Of a DNA stretch of 64,000 nucleotides, positions 44,369 through 58,593 are shown in pieces. The notes under the pieces were generated by a model, which was not told where the DNA came from, did no database searches, and worked only from the letters and a program-made list of their open reading frames with translations. The translations under genes were made by a program, and so were the position numbers. Where the stretch lies: positions 765,403 through 829,402 of the forward strand of contig NZ_LR733312.1 of the NCBI RefSeq assembly GCF_902506295.1. Reading direction: 5' to 3'. Position 1 is the first letter of the stretch, and every line of letters starts with the position of its first letter. The DNA comes from Luteimonas sp. 9C. Lineage in GTDB: Bacteria > Pseudomonadota > Gammaproteobacteria > Xanthomonadales > Xanthomonadaceae.

Positions 44369-45655
44369 ATGAGCGAAGACCGTCAGGGTCGTTCCGGCGA
44401 CAGCAACAAAATCCTCTACTGCTCTTTCTGTGGAAAGAGCCAGCATGAGGTGCGCAAGCTGATTGCGGGTCCCAGCGTGTTCATCTGTGATGAGTGCGTC
44501 GAGCTCTGCAACGACATCATCCGCGAGGAGCTCGAGGAGAAGGCGCAGTCGGCCCGCAGTTCGTTGCCCAAGCCGCGCGAGATTCTCGAGGTGCTGGACC
44601 AGTACGTCATCGGCCAGCGACGGGCCAAGAAGACGCTGGCAGTGGCGGTCTACAACCACTACAAGCGCATCGAGAGCCGCAGCAAGAACGACGAGGTCGA
44701 ACTCGCCAAGTCCAACATCCTGCTGATCGGCCCGACCGGCTCGGGCAAGACGCTGCTGGCCGAAACGCTGGCCCGCCTGCTCAACGTGCCTTTCACGATG
44801 GCCGACGCGACGACGCTGACCGAAGCCGGTTACGTGGGCGAGGACGTCGAGAACATCATCCAGAAGCTGCTGCAGAAGTGCGACTACGACGCCGAAAAGG
44901 CACAGCAGGGCATCGTCTACATCGACGAGATCGACAAGATTTCGCGCAAGAGCGAAAACCCGTCGATCACCCGTGACGTGTCGGGCGAAGGCGTGCAGCA
45001 GGCGCTGCTCAAGCTGATCGAGGGCACGGTGGCCAGCGTGCCGCCGCAGGGTGGTCGCAAGCATCCGCAGCAGGAGTTCCTGCAGGTCGACACCAAGAAC
45101 ATCCTGTTCATCGTGGGCGGCGCGTTCGCCGGCCTCGACAAGGTGATCCAGGCCCGCAGCACCGACGCCAGCGGCATCGGCTTCGGCGCCAAGCTCAAGA
45201 GCGCCGAGCGCAAGGCGGAAGTCGGCAAGGTGCTGGCGGATGTCGAGCCGGAAGACCTGATCAAGTTCGGCCTGATCCCCGAGTTCGTGGGCCGCCTGCC
45301 GGTCGTGGCGACGCTCGAGGAACTCGACGAGGCCGCGCTGATCCAGATCCTGACCGAGCCCAAGAACGCGATCAGCAAGCAGTTCAAGAAGCTGTTCGAG
45401 ATGGAGGGCGTGGAGCTGGAGTTCCGTCAGGACGCGCTGGCCGCGATCGCCAAGAAGGCGATCAAGCGCAAGACCGGCGCGCGTGGTCTGCGCACGATCG
45501 TCGAGTCGGTGCTGCTCGACACGATGTATGACCTGCCGTCGCTGGAGAACGTCAGCAAGGTGGTCGTCGACGAGTCGGTCATCGAGCACAAGTCCGAGCC
45601 GTACCTGATCTACGAGACACCCGCCACCGAGCAGAAGGTCGCGTCCGGCGACTGA
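44369..45655 (+). CDS. clpX: ClpX ATPase (ClpXP unfoldase)
   Basis: 428-residue AAA+ unfoldase that delivers substrates to ClpP. The N-terminal zinc-binding domain has CSFC near residues 18-21 and CDEC near 40. Walker A is GPTGSGKT at about 122-129, Walker [11 protein letters not shown], pore loop GYVGEDVE, sensor and IGF-type loop IGFGAKL. The C-terminal [15 protein letters not shown] block is typical. Length is nearly that of E. coli ClpX (424). Confidence 0.98.
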   Translation: MSEDRQGRSGDSNKILYCSFCGKSQHEVRKLIAGPSVFICDECVELCNDIIREELEEKAQSARSSLPKPREILEVLDQYVIGQRRAKKTLAVAVYNHYKRIESRSKNDEVELAKSNILLIGPTGSGKTLLAETLARLLNVPFTMADATTLTEAGYVGEDVENIIQKLLQKCDYDAEKAQQGIVYIDEIDKISRKSENPSITRDVSGEGVQQALLKLIEGTVASVPPQGGRKHPQQEFLQVDTKNILFIVGGAFAGLDKVIQARSTDASGIGFGAKLKSAERKAEVGKVLADVEPEDLIKFGLIPEFVGRLPVVATLEELDEAALIQILTEPKNAISKQFKKLFEMEGVELEFRQDALAAIAKKAIKRKTGARGLRTIVESVLLDTMYDLPSLENVSKVVVDESVIEHKSEPYLIYETPATEQKVASGD

Positions 45656-45663
45656 GTCGACTT

Positions 45664-45682
45664 CCGGAACGAAACGTTCCGG
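45664..45682 (+). other. Hairpin after clpX
   Basis: Eight-base perfect stem CCGGAACG/CGTTCCGG with an AAA loop, nine bases after the clpX stop. No T-run follows, so it may stabilise the message end or only weakly terminate before lon. Confidence 0.45.
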
Positions 45683-45779
45683 CGATGCGCTGGACCGCCC
45701 TGTCCGGGCGAAGACCGCTCCACGACGCGCCGCGTGCCTCCGGGCCCGCGGCGCGTTCGTATCCAGCGTTTCAAACACG

Positions 45780-45806
45780 CTTGCATCCCGGACGGGCGCG
45801 CCCCAT
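45780..45806 (+). promoter_or_regulatory. Heat-shock (sigma-32 type) promoter of lon
   Basis: CTTGCA at 45780-45785 and CCCCATAAA from 45801 with a 15-base spacer closely follow the sigma-32 pattern CTTGAA-N13-17-CCCCATNT. The site lies 70 bases upstream of the lon start and matches the known heat induction of lon in related bacteria. Confidence 0.7.
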
Positions 45807-45875
45807 AAACGGGGCAGGGCGGCCGCAAGGTCGCCGGGGTCGTCCCGCCGGACGGCGCCACACCGAGGAATGAAG

Positions 45876-48329
<2,454 letters not shown>

Positions 48330-48353
48330 CGCGCGGCAGGCGTGGTGGCAAGG

Positions 48354-48387
48354 AAAGGCTGCAGGCGGCTGCAGCCTTTCTGTTTTA
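48354..48387 (+). terminator. Rho-independent terminator of lon
   Basis: Eleven-base perfect stem AAAGGCTGCAG/CTGCAGCCTTT with a GCGG loop, followed by CTGTTTTA, 25 bases after the lon stop. It closes the tig-clpP-clpX-lon block. Confidence 0.93.
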
Positions 48388-48485
48388 CGGGCGTGGGCGC
48401 GCCAGGCGCGTGCAGCTACCCGTCGGTCACGACCTCAATCGGCGGGCGATTCGACTGTGTCCGCGCGCGTCGGCGTGTCCCGCGC

Positions 48486-49052
48486 TCAGCGGCGCGGTCG
48501 CAGCAATACCAGCACCGCGCCGGCGCCCCCCTGGCCGCCGGGGGCGCTGTGGAAGGCGAGCACGTCGGCGCGTTGTCGCAGCAGGCGGTCGACGAGATTC
48601 TTGAGGATCGGCGCATCGGGCGAGGAGTTCAGGCCCTTGCCGTGGATCACGCGCACGCAGCCCACGCCGGCATCGACCGCATCACGCAGGAACAGGCGCA
48701 GCAGCGTGCTCGCCTGGTGCGCGTCGCTGTGGTGCAGGTCGAGTTCTTCCTGCGCGGCATATTCGCCGCGCCCGAGCCGCTTCAGCACGCGCGGGGAAAT
48801 TTCATCGCGGCGGTACTGCATCGTGTCGCCGCCGCCCAGCAGCGGGCCGTCCAGCAATTGCCTGAATTCGCTGCGGGCTTCCGCATCGTCGCGGTCTGCC
48901 ATCCGCGTGGACGGCCGCGGTTTCGGCGTCTGCGGCGGCAGCGGCGCGGCCGGCAGTTCGCGGACCGGACCGATCGCATTGCGGAACAGGGCGGCATCGT
49001 CGTCATCGGACGGTACGGCGGGCGGCTCGGGGCGATGGCGTCCTCGTTGCAT
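48486..49052 (-). CDS. Smr-domain endonuclease-like protein
   Basis: 188-residue protein with a C-terminal Smr domain, as in E. coli SmrA/SmrB (YdaL/YfcN). The motif [12 protein letters not shown] near residue 102, [11 protein letters not shown] near 133 and [14 protein letters not shown] at the end define the domain. The N-terminal half is basic, proline-rich and probably disordered. SmrB cleaves mRNA between collided ribosomes; whether this protein does the same is not shown by sequence, and the first motif reads LDLHH where many members have LDLHG. It is divergent from surE. Confidence 0.88.
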   Translation of the reverse strand: MQRGRHRPEPPAVPSDDDDAALFRNAIGPVRELPAAPLPPQTPKPRPSTRMADRDDAEARSEFRQLLDGPLLGGGDTMQYRRDEISPRVLKRLGRGEYAAQEELDLHHSDAHQASTLLRLFLRDAVDAGVGCVRVIHGKGLNSSPDAPILKNLVDRLLRQRADVLAFHSAPGGQGGAGAVLVLLRPRR

Positions 49053-49175
49053 ACCGCTAGGTTAGCGGTGCCTGCGCGCGCGTGCAGCGTCGCGCTGCTT
49101 TCGAACTGGGGCAGGGGAGACGCATCCGGTATCATGGCGTTCTTGTCCGACGGCTCGGGGCCTCTAGAACGATCC

Positions 49176-49958
49176 ATGCGCGTACTGGTCAGCAACGACG
49201 ACGGCGTCGACGCCCCCGGCATCCGGATTCTCGCCCAGGGCCTGCGTGAGGCCGGTCACGAGGTGCTGGTGGTCGCGCCCGATCGCGATCGTTCCGGCGC
49301 GAGCAATTCTCTGACGCTCGACATGCCGCTGCGCACGGTGCAGGTCGACGCATGCACCTGGCGCGTGCACGGCACGCCTACCGACTGCGTGCATGTCGCG
49401 ATCACCGGTCTGCTCGAGCTCGAGCCGGACATCGTGGTGTCCGGCATCAACAACACCGCCAATCTCGGCGACGACGTGATCTATTCCGGCACCGTGGCCG
49501 CCGCGATGGAAGGCCGCTTCCTCGGGCTGCCCGCAGTCGCGATGTCGCTGGTCACCCGCGACCACGACGGCCAGCATTACGAGACCGCCGCGCGCGCCGC
49601 GGTCGAGATCGTCGCGCGCCTCAAAGCCGATCCGCTCCCTGCCGACACCATCCTCAACGTCAACGTGCCCGACGTGCCGTGGGACGAACTCGCCGGCTTC
49701 GAGGTCACGCGCTTGGGCAATCGCCATCGCGCCGAGCCGTGCACGTCGATCGACGATCCGCGCGGCCGCACCTGGTGGTGGATCGGCGCGGCCGGTCCGG
49801 AGCAGGACGCCGGACCCGGTACCGATTTCCATGCCGTGCGCACGCAGCACATCGCGATCACCCCGATCCACGTCGACCTCACGCGCTACCAGGCGCTCGA
49901 GCACGTGGCCAGCTGGGTCGGCGGGCTCGAAGCGGACCTCAAGGCGACCCAGGCGTGA
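49176..49958 (+). CDS. surE: 5'-nucleotidase SurE
   Basis: 260-residue metal-dependent nucleoside monophosphate phosphatase linked to stationary-phase survival. Metal ligands Asp8 and Asp9 are in [11 protein letters not shown], Ser near 39 in [10 protein letters not shown] and Asn near 95 in [19 protein letters not shown]. The ATG at 49176 is the only start that fits the family. The gene begins the order surE-pcm-yqaA-nlpD, with 4-base or 1-base overlaps at every junction, so it is almost certainly one operon. Confidence 0.97.
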   Translation: MRVLVSNDDGVDAPGIRILAQGLREAGHEVLVVAPDRDRSGASNSLTLDMPLRTVQVDACTWRVHGTPTDCVHVAITGLLELEPDIVVSGINNTANLGDDVIYSGTVAAAMEGRFLGLPAVAMSLVTRDHDGQHYETAARAAVEIVARLKADPLPADTILNVNVPDVPWDELAGFEVTRLGNRHRAEPCTSIDDPRGRTWWWIGAAGPEQDAGPGTDFHAVRTQHIAITPIHVDLTRYQALEHVASWVGGLEADLKATQA

Positions 49959-50650
49959 CGGCGCGGATGCGTCTGCAGCCCGAGGCGGTCGGTGTGGGCA
50001 TGACCTCGCAACGCGTGCGCGATCGCCTGATCGAACGCCTGCGCGACGGCGCGCATCCGGGGGGTGGCATTTCGGACGAGCGCGTCCTCAACGCGATCCG
50101 CACCGTGCCGCGTCACCTGTTCGTCGACGAGGCACTGGCGACGCGTGCCTACGAAGACACCGCATTGCCGATCGGCCATGGCCAGACGATTTCCCAGCCG
50201 TGGGTGGTCGCGCGCATGACCGAGGCGCTGCTGGCGAACGGCATGCCGGGCAAGGTGCTCGAAGTCGGCACCGGCTCCGGCTACCAGGCGACCATCCTCG
50301 CCGCGCTCGGCATCGAAGTGCATACCGTGGAGCGCATCGGCGAACTGCTGCGCGTCGCCCGCAAGCGTTTCCGCTCGCTGGGTCTCAACGTGCGCAGCAA
50401 GCACGACGACGGCCGGATCGGCTGGCCGGAAAATGGACCGTTCGACGCCATCATCGTCACCGCCGCCGGTCCCGCGCTGGTCGAAGCGCTGACCGATCAG
50501 TTGGCCGCGGGCGGCACGCTCGTGGCGCCGGTCGGTGCGCCCGGCGCGCAACGCCTGCTGGTGTTGCGCAGACACGCTGACGGGCAGATCGAGCAGCAGG
50601 ACGTCGCCGCGGTCGCCTTCGTGCCTCTGTTATCGGGATACGTGGATTGA
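49955..50650 (+). CDS. pcm: Protein-L-isoaspartate O-methyltransferase
   Basis: 231-residue SAM-dependent repair enzyme for isoaspartyl residues. The GTG at 49955 overlaps the surE stop (GTGA) and gives the N terminus [20 protein letters not shown]; an ATG at 49967 would drop four residues. Substrate motif [16 protein letters not shown] lies near 85 and the SAM motif [18 protein letters not shown] near 105, with [16 protein letters not shown] later. The length suits Xanthomonad homologues (about 225). Confidence 0.96.
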   Translation: MTARMRLQPEAVGVGMTSQRVRDRLIERLRDGAHPGGGISDERVLNAIRTVPRHLFVDEALATRAYEDTALPIGHGQTISQPWVVARMTEALLANGMPGKVLEVGTGSGYQATILAALGIEVHTVERIGELLRVARKRFRSLGLNVRSKHDDGRIGWPENGPFDAIIVTAAGPALVEALTDQLAAGGTLVAPVGAPGAQRLLVLRRHADGQIEQQDVAAVAFVPLLSGYVD

Positions 50651-51234
50651 TGCAGGTGTTTGCAAGGATGTACGACACCGTGCTCGCATGGGCCGGCCAC
50701 CGTCACGCGCCGCGTTACCTCACGCTGATGAGCGCCGCCGAGTCGGTGATCTTCCCGATTCCGCCGGACGTGATGCTCGCGCCGATGTCGCTGGCCAGAC
50801 CGCAGGCCTGGTGGCGTTACGCGCTGCTGTGCACGCTGGGTTCGGTCGCGGGTGGATTGCTCGGCTATCTCATCGGCCATTTCGCCTTGGACCTGGCATG
50901 GCCGTGGATCGAGCGCATGGGCTGGCAGCCGGCGTTCGAGCGCATCCGGGCGCTGTTTCTCGCACACGGCCTGCTGTTCGTGTTCATCGCCGGATTCACG
51001 CCGATCCCGTACAAGGTATTCACGATCGCGTCGGGTTCGCTCGGAGTCGGACTGCTACCGTTCGTCGTTGGATCGCTGCTGGGGCGGGGCACACGGTTCT
51101 TTCTCGTCGCCGGTCTGATGGCCTGGGGCGGCCCGAAACTGGAGCCGGTGCTCAAGCGCTATATCGAATGGCTCGGCTGGTTGATGGTGGGTCTGGTGGT
51201 CGTTGGTCTGGTCTGGTTGGAGATGCGTGGATGA
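50650..51234 (+). CDS. yqaA: DedA/VTT-domain membrane protein (YqaA-like)
   Basis: 194-residue inner-membrane protein of the YqaA branch of the SNARE-associated (VTT) family. It has four or five hydrophobic segments, the motif ESVIFPIPPDVMLAPM near residue 32 and FIAGFTPIPYKVFTIASGS in the second half, where the arginine and proline-rich re-entrant loops of DedA proteins lie. Relatives have been linked to polyprenyl-phosphate or phospholipid recycling; the role of YqaA itself is unknown. Its ATG shares one base with the pcm stop. Confidence 0.9.
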   Translation: MQVFARMYDTVLAWAGHRHAPRYLTLMSAAESVIFPIPPDVMLAPMSLARPQAWWRYALLCTLGSVAGGLLGYLIGHFALDLAWPWIERMGWQPAFERIRALFLAHGLLFVFIAGFTPIPYKVFTIASGSLGVGLLPFVVGSLLGRGTRFFLVAGLMAWGGPKLEPVLKRYIEWLGWLMVGLVVVGLVWLEMRG

Positions 51235-51968
51235 GGAAGCTGTGGGTGGTGTGCGTGGTGGGACTGCTGTCGGCTTGCGGCACCAGTACGGTGGTCCGTG
51301 AGGGCGGCCGCACTGCGCCGACCTCGACACCCCGGCCCGGCGAATCCGTCACCGTGCGCCGTGGCGATACGCTCTACCGCCTGGCGACCAGCAACGGCAT
51401 CAGTGCGCTCGATCTCGCCACCTGGAACAGCATCCGCGCGCCGTACACGATCTATCCCGGACAGCGCCTGCGTCTGTATCCCGGCGGCGCCGCGCCGACG
51501 CGCCCGTCGACATCCGGCAGCGCGACTGCGCAGCGCCCGGCCGTACGCCCCACGCAGACCGCTCCGCAGACCCCCGCCGCGCCGCCCGTGCGCAGCCCGT
51601 TCCGCTGGCAGTGGCCGACCGACGGCCAGATCGTCGGTCGCTATGTCGGCAACGATCCGACCAAACAGGGCGTCGATATCGCCGGCACCTCCGGCCAGGC
51701 CGTCAATGCGGCCGCCGATGGCGTGGTCGTGTACTCCGGTGCGGGCCTCGTCGGCTACGGCGAGCTGATCATCGTCAAGCACGACGAGCAGTGGTTGACC
51801 GCTTACGGCCACAACCGCAGCCGCAAGGTCAATGAGGGCGAGCGCGTCCGCGCCGGCCAGCAGATCGCGGAGCTCGGCCGCACCGGTGCCGCGCGGGACA
51901 TGCTGCACTTCGAAATCCGCTACAACGGCAAGCCGGTCGATCCGCTGACCTATCTGCCGGCGCGCTGA
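51231..51968 (+). CDS. nlpD: NlpD-like LysM/LytM lipoprotein
   Basis: 245-residue outer-membrane lipoprotein that in other bacteria activates the cell-wall amidase AmiC during division. The signal peptide ends in LLSAC (Cys16). One LysM domain spans about 39-82 (VTVRRGDTLYRLATSNGI). A Pro/Thr-rich linker follows, then a LytM/M23 domain from about 120. The zinc-binding histidine expected before GVDIAG is replaced (PTKQGVDIAG) while AYGHN and LHFEIRYNG remain, the degenerate pattern of NlpD activators rather than a true peptidase. The start overlaps the yqaA stop by ATGA. No rpoS follows. Confidence 0.94.
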   Translation: MRKLWVVCVVGLLSACGTSTVVREGGRTAPTSTPRPGESVTVRRGDTLYRLATSNGISALDLATWNSIRAPYTIYPGQRLRLYPGGAAPTRPSTSGSATAQRPAVRPTQTAPQTPAAPPVRSPFRWQWPTDGQIVGRYVGNDPTKQGVDIAGTSGQAVNAAADGVVVYSGAGLVGYGELIIVKHDEQWLTAYGHNRSRKVNEGERVRAGQQIAELGRTGAARDMLHFEIRYNGKPVDPLTYLPAR

Positions 51969-52277
51969 GCGACCGTCACGCAACGGCGCGCCCGTTGCAG
52001 CGCGCCTCTCGTCGGGACACGTCGCCGCGTCATCAGCTGCATCGTCCATCGTTTGCGCACTGCGTCCGTCCGCCGGAAGCCGGAACCCGCGGTGTCGGCA
52101 CGACGTCCTACGTGGACTCACGCGTCATCCCTGGCCTGACGCCCTGCCGCCGCGACGGTCTTCGACCGTCGTGCCGCGCGCATGCTGCGCGGCGTCAGAT
52201 TGCGGTAGGTCGCGAGCTGCGCAGTCCCGGAGCGGGGTGCCCGGAGACCGGCCCCGGGGTCAGCCCGCGCAGGGCGC
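51969..52277. other. Convergent intergenic region with several hairpins
   Basis: 309 bases between nlpD and the Mth938-domain gene. I see no gene. Perfect stems occur at 51980-51998 (GCAACGG/CCGTTGC), 52153-52171 (CGACGGTC/GACCGTCG) and near 52173-52195 (GCCGCGC/GCGCGGC). None has a T-run; the first could end the surE operon. Confidence 0.4.
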
Positions 52278-52673
52278 CTAGGTGCCTGCCGGGGCGTCGC
52301 GTTCCGACAGTACGAACGCAGCCACCACCCGTCGGCCTTCGCTCGCCAGCACATTGAACGTGCGGGCCGCGGCAGCGTTGGTCATGGCTTCGAGGCCAAT
52401 GCCGCGTGACAGGCACGCGGCCATCGCCGCCGGCGGCGGAAAGCCCTGGGTCTCGCCGGTGCCCAGCAACACGACTTCGGGCGCCAGGGCCAGCACCGGT
52501 TCGAGGGCATCGACGTCGAGCGCACGCACATCGGTCACCGGCCAGTCTTCGACCAGGCTGCGCGGGGCGACGATGAAGCTGCGGCTCAGGCGGCGGTCGT
52601 TGACCAGCGCCAGGTGCCCGTCGGCGCCGCGCAGGACGTAATCGAAATCGGGGGATTCGAGATTGAGCTGCAT
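52278..52673 (-). CDS. Mth938-domain protein (DUF498)
   Basis: 131-residue protein of the Mth938/NDUFAF3-like family, starting MQLNLESPDFDYVLRG. Family features are FIVAPRSLVEDWPV and PEVVLLGTGETQGFPPPA. The mitochondrial relative assists complex I assembly; the bacterial function is unknown. It follows yhbY by 16 bases on the same strand and is probably cotranscribed with it. The open frame upstream of 52673 overlaps yhbY and is not used. Confidence 0.85.
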   Translation of the reverse strand: MQLNLESPDFDYVLRGADGHLALVNDRRLSRSFIVAPRSLVEDWPVTDVRALDVDALEPVLALAPEVVLLGTGETQGFPPPAAMAACLSRGIGLEAMTNAAAARTFNVLASEGRRVVAAFVLSERDAPAGT

Positions 52674-52689
52674 GCGGCGCGACCCGCGA

Positions 52690-52995
52690 TCAGGACCGCG
52701 GCAGGACGATCTGGCGGCGGTCCTTGCTCTGGCGGTACAGGATGGCCACGTGGCCGATGCGCTGCACGAGTGCCGAGCCGGTGCGTCCGGCAATGTCGTC
52801 GATCATCGCGTCGCGCGCGTCACGGTCCGACGCCCCCACCTTGACCTTGATCAGTTCGTGATGCTCGAGTGCGGCATCGATTTCGGCGATCAGCGCATCG
52901 GTGATGCCCTTGCCACCTACCTGCAACATGGCCTTGATGCCATGGGCCTGGCCGCGCAGAAAACGGGTCTGGGCAGCGGTCAGGGCATTACTCAT
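52690..52995 (-). CDS. yhbY: YhbY-family RNA-binding protein
   Basis: 101-residue CRM-domain protein that binds pre-50S ribosomal particles. The start is the ATG at 52995 (MSNALTAAQTRFLRGQAHGI). The GxxG-type loop is VGGKGITDALI, followed by HHELIKVKVGASDRDAR and the C-terminal strand IGHVAILYRQS. It is divergent from rlmE, as in E. coli and many gammaproteobacteria, which groups two ribosome-biogenesis genes at one promoter region of about 80 bases. Confidence 0.94.
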   Translation of the reverse strand: MSNALTAAQTRFLRGQAHGIKAMLQVGGKGITDALIAEIDAALEHHELIKVKVGASDRDARDAMIDDIAGRTGSALVQRIGHVAILYRQSKDRRQIVLPRS

Positions 52996-53076
52996 GGATG
53001 AACCGATCGGGGGAATGAAGACGACCGGCAGGATATCATGGCCACCGGACGCACCTGTCCCGCCCTCGAGCCGTTG

Positions 53077-53709
53077 ATGGCCTCCCGCAGCAAAAGCAGC
53101 CAGCGCTGGCTGAAAGAACATTTCTCCGATCCTTTCGTAAAGAAGGCCCAGAAGGATGGCCTGCGTTCGCGCGCCGCCTACAAGCTGGAGGAGCTGGTCG
53201 AACGCGACCGCCTGCTCAAGCCGGGCATGGTCGTGGTCGATCTGGGCGCGGCCCCCGGTGGCTGGTCCCAGTGGGTGCGCCAGGCACTGGGCGACTCGGG
53301 TCGCGTCATCGCACTCGACATCCTGGACATGCCGTCGCTGGCTGGCGTGGAGTTCCTTCACGGGGATTTTCGTGAGGATGCGGTCCTCTCGCTGCTCGAA
53401 TCCACGCTGGCCGGGCAACAGGTGGACCTTGTGTTGTCCGACATGGCCCCCAACAAGAGTGGAATCGATGCCGTCGACCAGCCGCGTGCCATGCATCTGG
53501 CAGAGCTGGCGATGGACTTCGCCGACAACCACCTGCGCACCGGCGGCACGTTTCTGATCAAGCTGTTCCAGGGCACCGAATTCGACGACTACGTCCGCAA
53601 TCTGCGGCGGCGTTATACGAAGCTGTCGATCCGCAAGCCCGCCGCATCCCGGCAGCGTTCGCCGGAAGTCTATGCCCTGGCGACCGGCAAGCTGGCGACG
53701 ATGAAGTAG
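53077..53709 (+). CDS. rlmE: 23S rRNA (uridine-2552-2'-O)-methyltransferase
   Basis: 210-residue heat-shock methyltransferase (FtsJ/RrmJ; 209 in E. coli). The K-D-K-E catalytic set is present: Lys in SRAAYKLEEL, Asp in VLSDMAPNKSG, Lys in FLIKLFQGTEF and Glu in RSPEVYALA. The SAM loop is VVDLGAAPGGWSQWV. The ATG at 53077 (MASRSKSSQRWLKEHF) matches family ends better than the ATG at 53038. ftsH follows after 54 bases, the usual pairing. Confidence 0.96.
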   Translation: MASRSKSSQRWLKEHFSDPFVKKAQKDGLRSRAAYKLEELVERDRLLKPGMVVVDLGAAPGGWSQWVRQALGDSGRVIALDILDMPSLAGVEFLHGDFREDAVLSLLESTLAGQQVDLVLSDMAPNKSGIDAVDQPRAMHLAELAMDFADNHLRTGGTFLIKLFQGTEFDDYVRNLRRRYTKLSIRKPAASRQRSPEVYALATGKLATMK

Positions 53710-53763
53710 CATGACCCCGACGCATTACACGCTCCACCGCACTCTTCACGAGAACCCCCGAAC

Positions 53764-55689
<1,926 letters not shown>

Positions 55690-55715
55690 CGCGAAAGCGC
55701 GTGGCGACATGAAAG

Positions 55716-55741
55716 AAGCGGCCTCCGGGCCGCTTTTTTTT
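55716..55741 (+). terminator. Rho-independent terminator of ftsH
   Basis: Eight-base stem AAGCGGCC/GGCCGCTT with a TCCG loop running into eight T residues, 27 bases after the ftsH stop. Confidence 0.94.
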
Positions 55742-56048
55742 GGGGCGATGGCAACGCCCACGAAGTTCCGACGTTGCATACCGGCGTCGTCGCCGGAGGC
55801 GTCTGTCCGCGCACGCCGTGCCGCCGACATCCGCAGCACAGATCGGCCGCGGCACGTCCGCACCCGTTTGGGTCGCCGCAGGCGCAGCGCGCATGCCCGG
55901 TCGGCTGGCGACCGGGGGCACCGGCAACGACCGGTGTCCGGCGGGCCACCACGCGCTGCCGGGCGCCGGGCGCGGACGGCGCCGGCTGGGCACGCGGACG
56001 TCGAGCCGCGACAATCACCGCACCTTCCGCGACGCCCAGGTGCTGCCG
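55742..56048. other. Intergenic region between ftsH and folP
   Basis: 307 very GC-rich bases. The frame leading into folP is open here but shows no family similarity, and no RNA gene, clear promoter or repeat was recognised. Confidence 0.4.
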
Positions 56049-56948
56049 ATGTTCGATACCGTCCTCCAGCTCGACTGCAATGGCCGGGTGCTGCGGCTCG
56101 ACCGCCCGCGCGTGATGGGCATCGTCAACGTGACGCCGGATTCGTTTTCAGATGGCGGCACGCACGACACCCCGGACGCCGCGATCGCGCATGGCCTGCA
56201 GCTGGCGGCGGCCGGCGCCGACATTCTCGACGTGGGCGGCGAATCCACGCGGCCCGGTGCGGACGACGTGCCGGTCGCCGAGGAACTGCGCCGCGTGCTG
56301 CCGGTGATCGAAGGCCTGGTCGCGCGCGCGTCCCTGCCGATCAGCATCGACACGTCCAAACCGGAGGTCATGCGCGCGGCGATCGCCGCGGGCGCAGGCC
56401 TGATCAATGACGTCTACGGCCTGCGGCGTGCGGGCGCGCTCGAGACTGCCGCCTCTCTCAACGTGCCGGTCGTGCTGATGCACATGCTCGGCGAGCCGCG
56501 CGCCATGCAGGACGCGCCGGCATACGACGACGTGGTCGGCGACGTGCATCGTTTCCTGGCCGAGCGCATCTTCTCCGCCGAGATGGCCGGTATCGACCGC
56601 AAGCGCATCGTGGTCGATCCGGGCTTCGGCTTCGGCAAGACCACCGCCCACAACATGACGCTGCTGGCCCAGCTTGCACGCTTCGCCGAACTGGGCGTGC
56701 CGGTGCTGGCGGGGCTGTCGCGCAAGCGCAGCATCGGCGAGCTGACGGGGCGTGACGTCCCGGCCGGGCGGGTCGCCGGTTCGGTGGCCGCGCATCTGAT
56801 CGCCGCGCAGAACGGCGCGCGGATCCTGCGCGTGCACGACGTCGCCGAAACGGTCGATGCGCTGAAGATCCTGGCGGCGGTCGTGTCGGTGCCGGTGCCG
56901 CGTGCGTCGAAGCCGGCGCCCACGATCGTCTGGCCGGACGACGCCTGA
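56049..56948 (+). CDS. folP: Dihydropteroate synthase
   Basis: 299-residue folate-synthesis enzyme joining p-aminobenzoate to the pterin pyrophosphate; the sulfonamide target. The ATG at 56049 starts MFDTVLQLDCNGRVL. Both family signatures are present: MGIVNVTPDSFSDGG near residue 22 and DILDVGGESTRPGADDVP near 58, followed by PISIDTSKPEV, DPGFGFGKT and GLSRKRSIGELTG. ftsH-folP order is widespread, but glmM, the usual next gene in E. coli, is replaced by a proline symporter gene. Confidence 0.96.
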   Translation: MFDTVLQLDCNGRVLRLDRPRVMGIVNVTPDSFSDGGTHDTPDAAIAHGLQLAAAGADILDVGGESTRPGADDVPVAEELRRVLPVIEGLVARASLPISIDTSKPEVMRAAIAAGAGLINDVYGLRRAGALETAASLNVPVVLMHMLGEPRAMQDAPAYDDVVGDVHRFLAERIFSAEMAGIDRKRIVVDPGFGFGKTTAHNMTLLAQLARFAELGVPVLAGLSRKRSIGELTGRDVPAGRVAGSVAAHLIAAQNGARILRVHDVAETVDALKILAAVVSVPVPRASKPAPTIVWPDDA

Positions 56949-57064
56949 CGGACTGCGCGGGCCCGGCCGCCGCGCGGCCGGCCGGAGGACGATGCGTTAA
57001 CCTGTGGCCACCATTTTCGAGCCGCCCATCCGGGCGGTCCGTCGTTTCAGGAGGGGATTGTTCG

Positions 57065-58576
57065 ATGATGACTGCCAGTACGCCGCTGATCGTGACCTTC
57101 GTGGTCTATCTCGTCTGCATGGTGCTGATCGGGGTCGTGGCGTGGCGCTCGACCAAGAACTTCGACGACTACATCCTTGGCGGACGCAAGCTCGGACCGG
57201 GCGTGACCGCGCTGTCGGCGGGCGCCTCCGACATGAGCGGCTGGCTGTTGATGGGCCTGCCGGGCGCGCTGTACCTGGGTGGCGTTTCCGAAGCCTGGAT
57301 CGGCATCGGACTGATCGCCGGCGCCTATCTCAACTGGCGCTTCGTCGCCGGTCCCCTGCGTGTCTACACCGAGCGCACCGGCAATGCGCTGACGCTGCCG
57401 GATTTCTTCACCCACCGGTTCGAGGACCGCAGCCGGTTGCTGCGCGTGTTCTCCGCCGTGGTGATCCTCGTGTTCTTCGCCATCTACTGCGCGTCGGGCG
57501 TGGTGGCGGGCGCGCGGCTGTTCGAGAGCGTCTTCGGTCTGCCGTATGCACAGGCGATCTGGTGGGGCGCGGCGGTGACCATTCTCTACACGCTGATCGG
57601 CGGCTTCCTCGCGGTCAGCTGGACCGACGTCGCGCAGGGCACGCTGATGCTGTTCGCGTTGCTGCTGACGCCGGTCATCGTCTACATGACCACCGGCGGC
57701 TTCGAATCGAGCATGGATCTGATCGCCAGCGTCGATGCCAGCAAACTGTCTTGGACACGCGGCGGCGAACTGGGCCTGATCGGAATCGTGTCCCTGCTGG
57801 CTTGGGCGCTCGGTTACTTCGGGCAGCCCCATATCTTGGCCCGCTTCATGGCGGCCGGCAGCGTGCGCACGATCCCGGCCGCGCGCCGGATCGGCATGGC
57901 GTGGATGATCCTGTGCCTGCTGGGTTCGCTGACGGTCGGCATTCTCGGCATCGCCTATTTCCAGCAGCATCCCGAGCTGGCAGGCCCGGTCGAAGCGAAC
58001 GCCGAGCGTGTGTTCATCACCCTGGTGGAGCTGCTGTTCAACCCGTGGGTCGCGGGCGTGATCCTGTCGGCGATCCTCGCCGCGGTGATGAGCACGCTGT
58101 CGAGCCAGCTGATCGTGTGTTCGAGCGTGCTGTCGGAAGATTTCTACCGCGGTTTCTTCCGCAACGACGCCAGCCAGCGCGAGCTGGTGTGGGTGGGGCG
58201 CGGCAGCGTGCTGCTGGTCGCGCTGGTCGCGCTGTGGCTGGCGCGTGATCCCGACAGCCGGGTGCTGGGGCTGGTGGCCTACGCGTGGGCCGGCTTCGGT
58301 GCCGCGTTCGGCCCGGTGGTGCTGCTGGCGCTCTTCTGGCAGCGCATGACGCGCAACGGCGCATTGGCAGGCATGCTGCTGGGCGCGGTCACGGTGGTGG
58401 CCTGGAAGCAGATTGCCGTCGAGCGGATGGGGTCGGCGCTGTACGAGATCGTGCCCGGCTTCGCGGTTGCCACGCTCGCGATCGTCGTCGTCAGCCTGCT
58501 GGGTCGTGCGCCGTCGCAGCAGGTGCAGGCGCGCCACGAGCAGGTGCGCCTGTCGCTGCGCGAGACCGGTTACTGA
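57065..58576 (+). CDS. putP: Sodium/proline symporter
   Basis: 503-residue member of the sodium:solute symporter family with about 13 membrane helices (502 in E. coli PutP). The motif [20 protein letters not shown] near residue 33, [20 protein letters not shown], and the Na+-site block [20 protein letters not shown] near 340 fit PutP closely. An AGGAGG ribosome site lies ten bases before the first of two adjacent ATG codons (57065, 57068). No proline dehydrogenase gene is adjacent. Confidence 0.93.
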   Translation: MMTASTPLIVTFVVYLVCMVLIGVVAWRSTKNFDDYILGGRKLGPGVTALSAGASDMSGWLLMGLPGALYLGGVSEAWIGIGLIAGAYLNWRFVAGPLRVYTERTGNALTLPDFFTHRFEDRSRLLRVFSAVVILVFFAIYCASGVVAGARLFESVFGLPYAQAIWWGAAVTILYTLIGGFLAVSWTDVAQGTLMLFALLLTPVIVYMTTGGFESSMDLIASVDASKLSWTRGGELGLIGIVSLLAWALGYFGQPHILARFMAAGSVRTIPAARRIGMAWMILCLLGSLTVGILGIAYFQQHPELAGPVEANAERVFITLVELLFNPWVAGVILSAILAAVMSTLSSQLIVCSSVLSEDFYRGFFRNDASQRELVWVGRGSVLLVALVALWLARDPDSRVLGLVAYAWAGFGAAFGPVVLLALFWQRMTRNGALAGMLLGAVTVVAWKQIAVERMGSALYEIVPGFAVATLAIVVVSLLGRAPSQQVQARHEQVRLSLRETGY

Positions 58577-58593
58577 GCCATGGTGCGCGGCGC

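Noticed and set aside
51231..51968. Active M23 peptidase
   Set aside because: The first zinc-binding histidine is missing (PTKQGVDIAG), so an amidase-activating NlpD role fits better.
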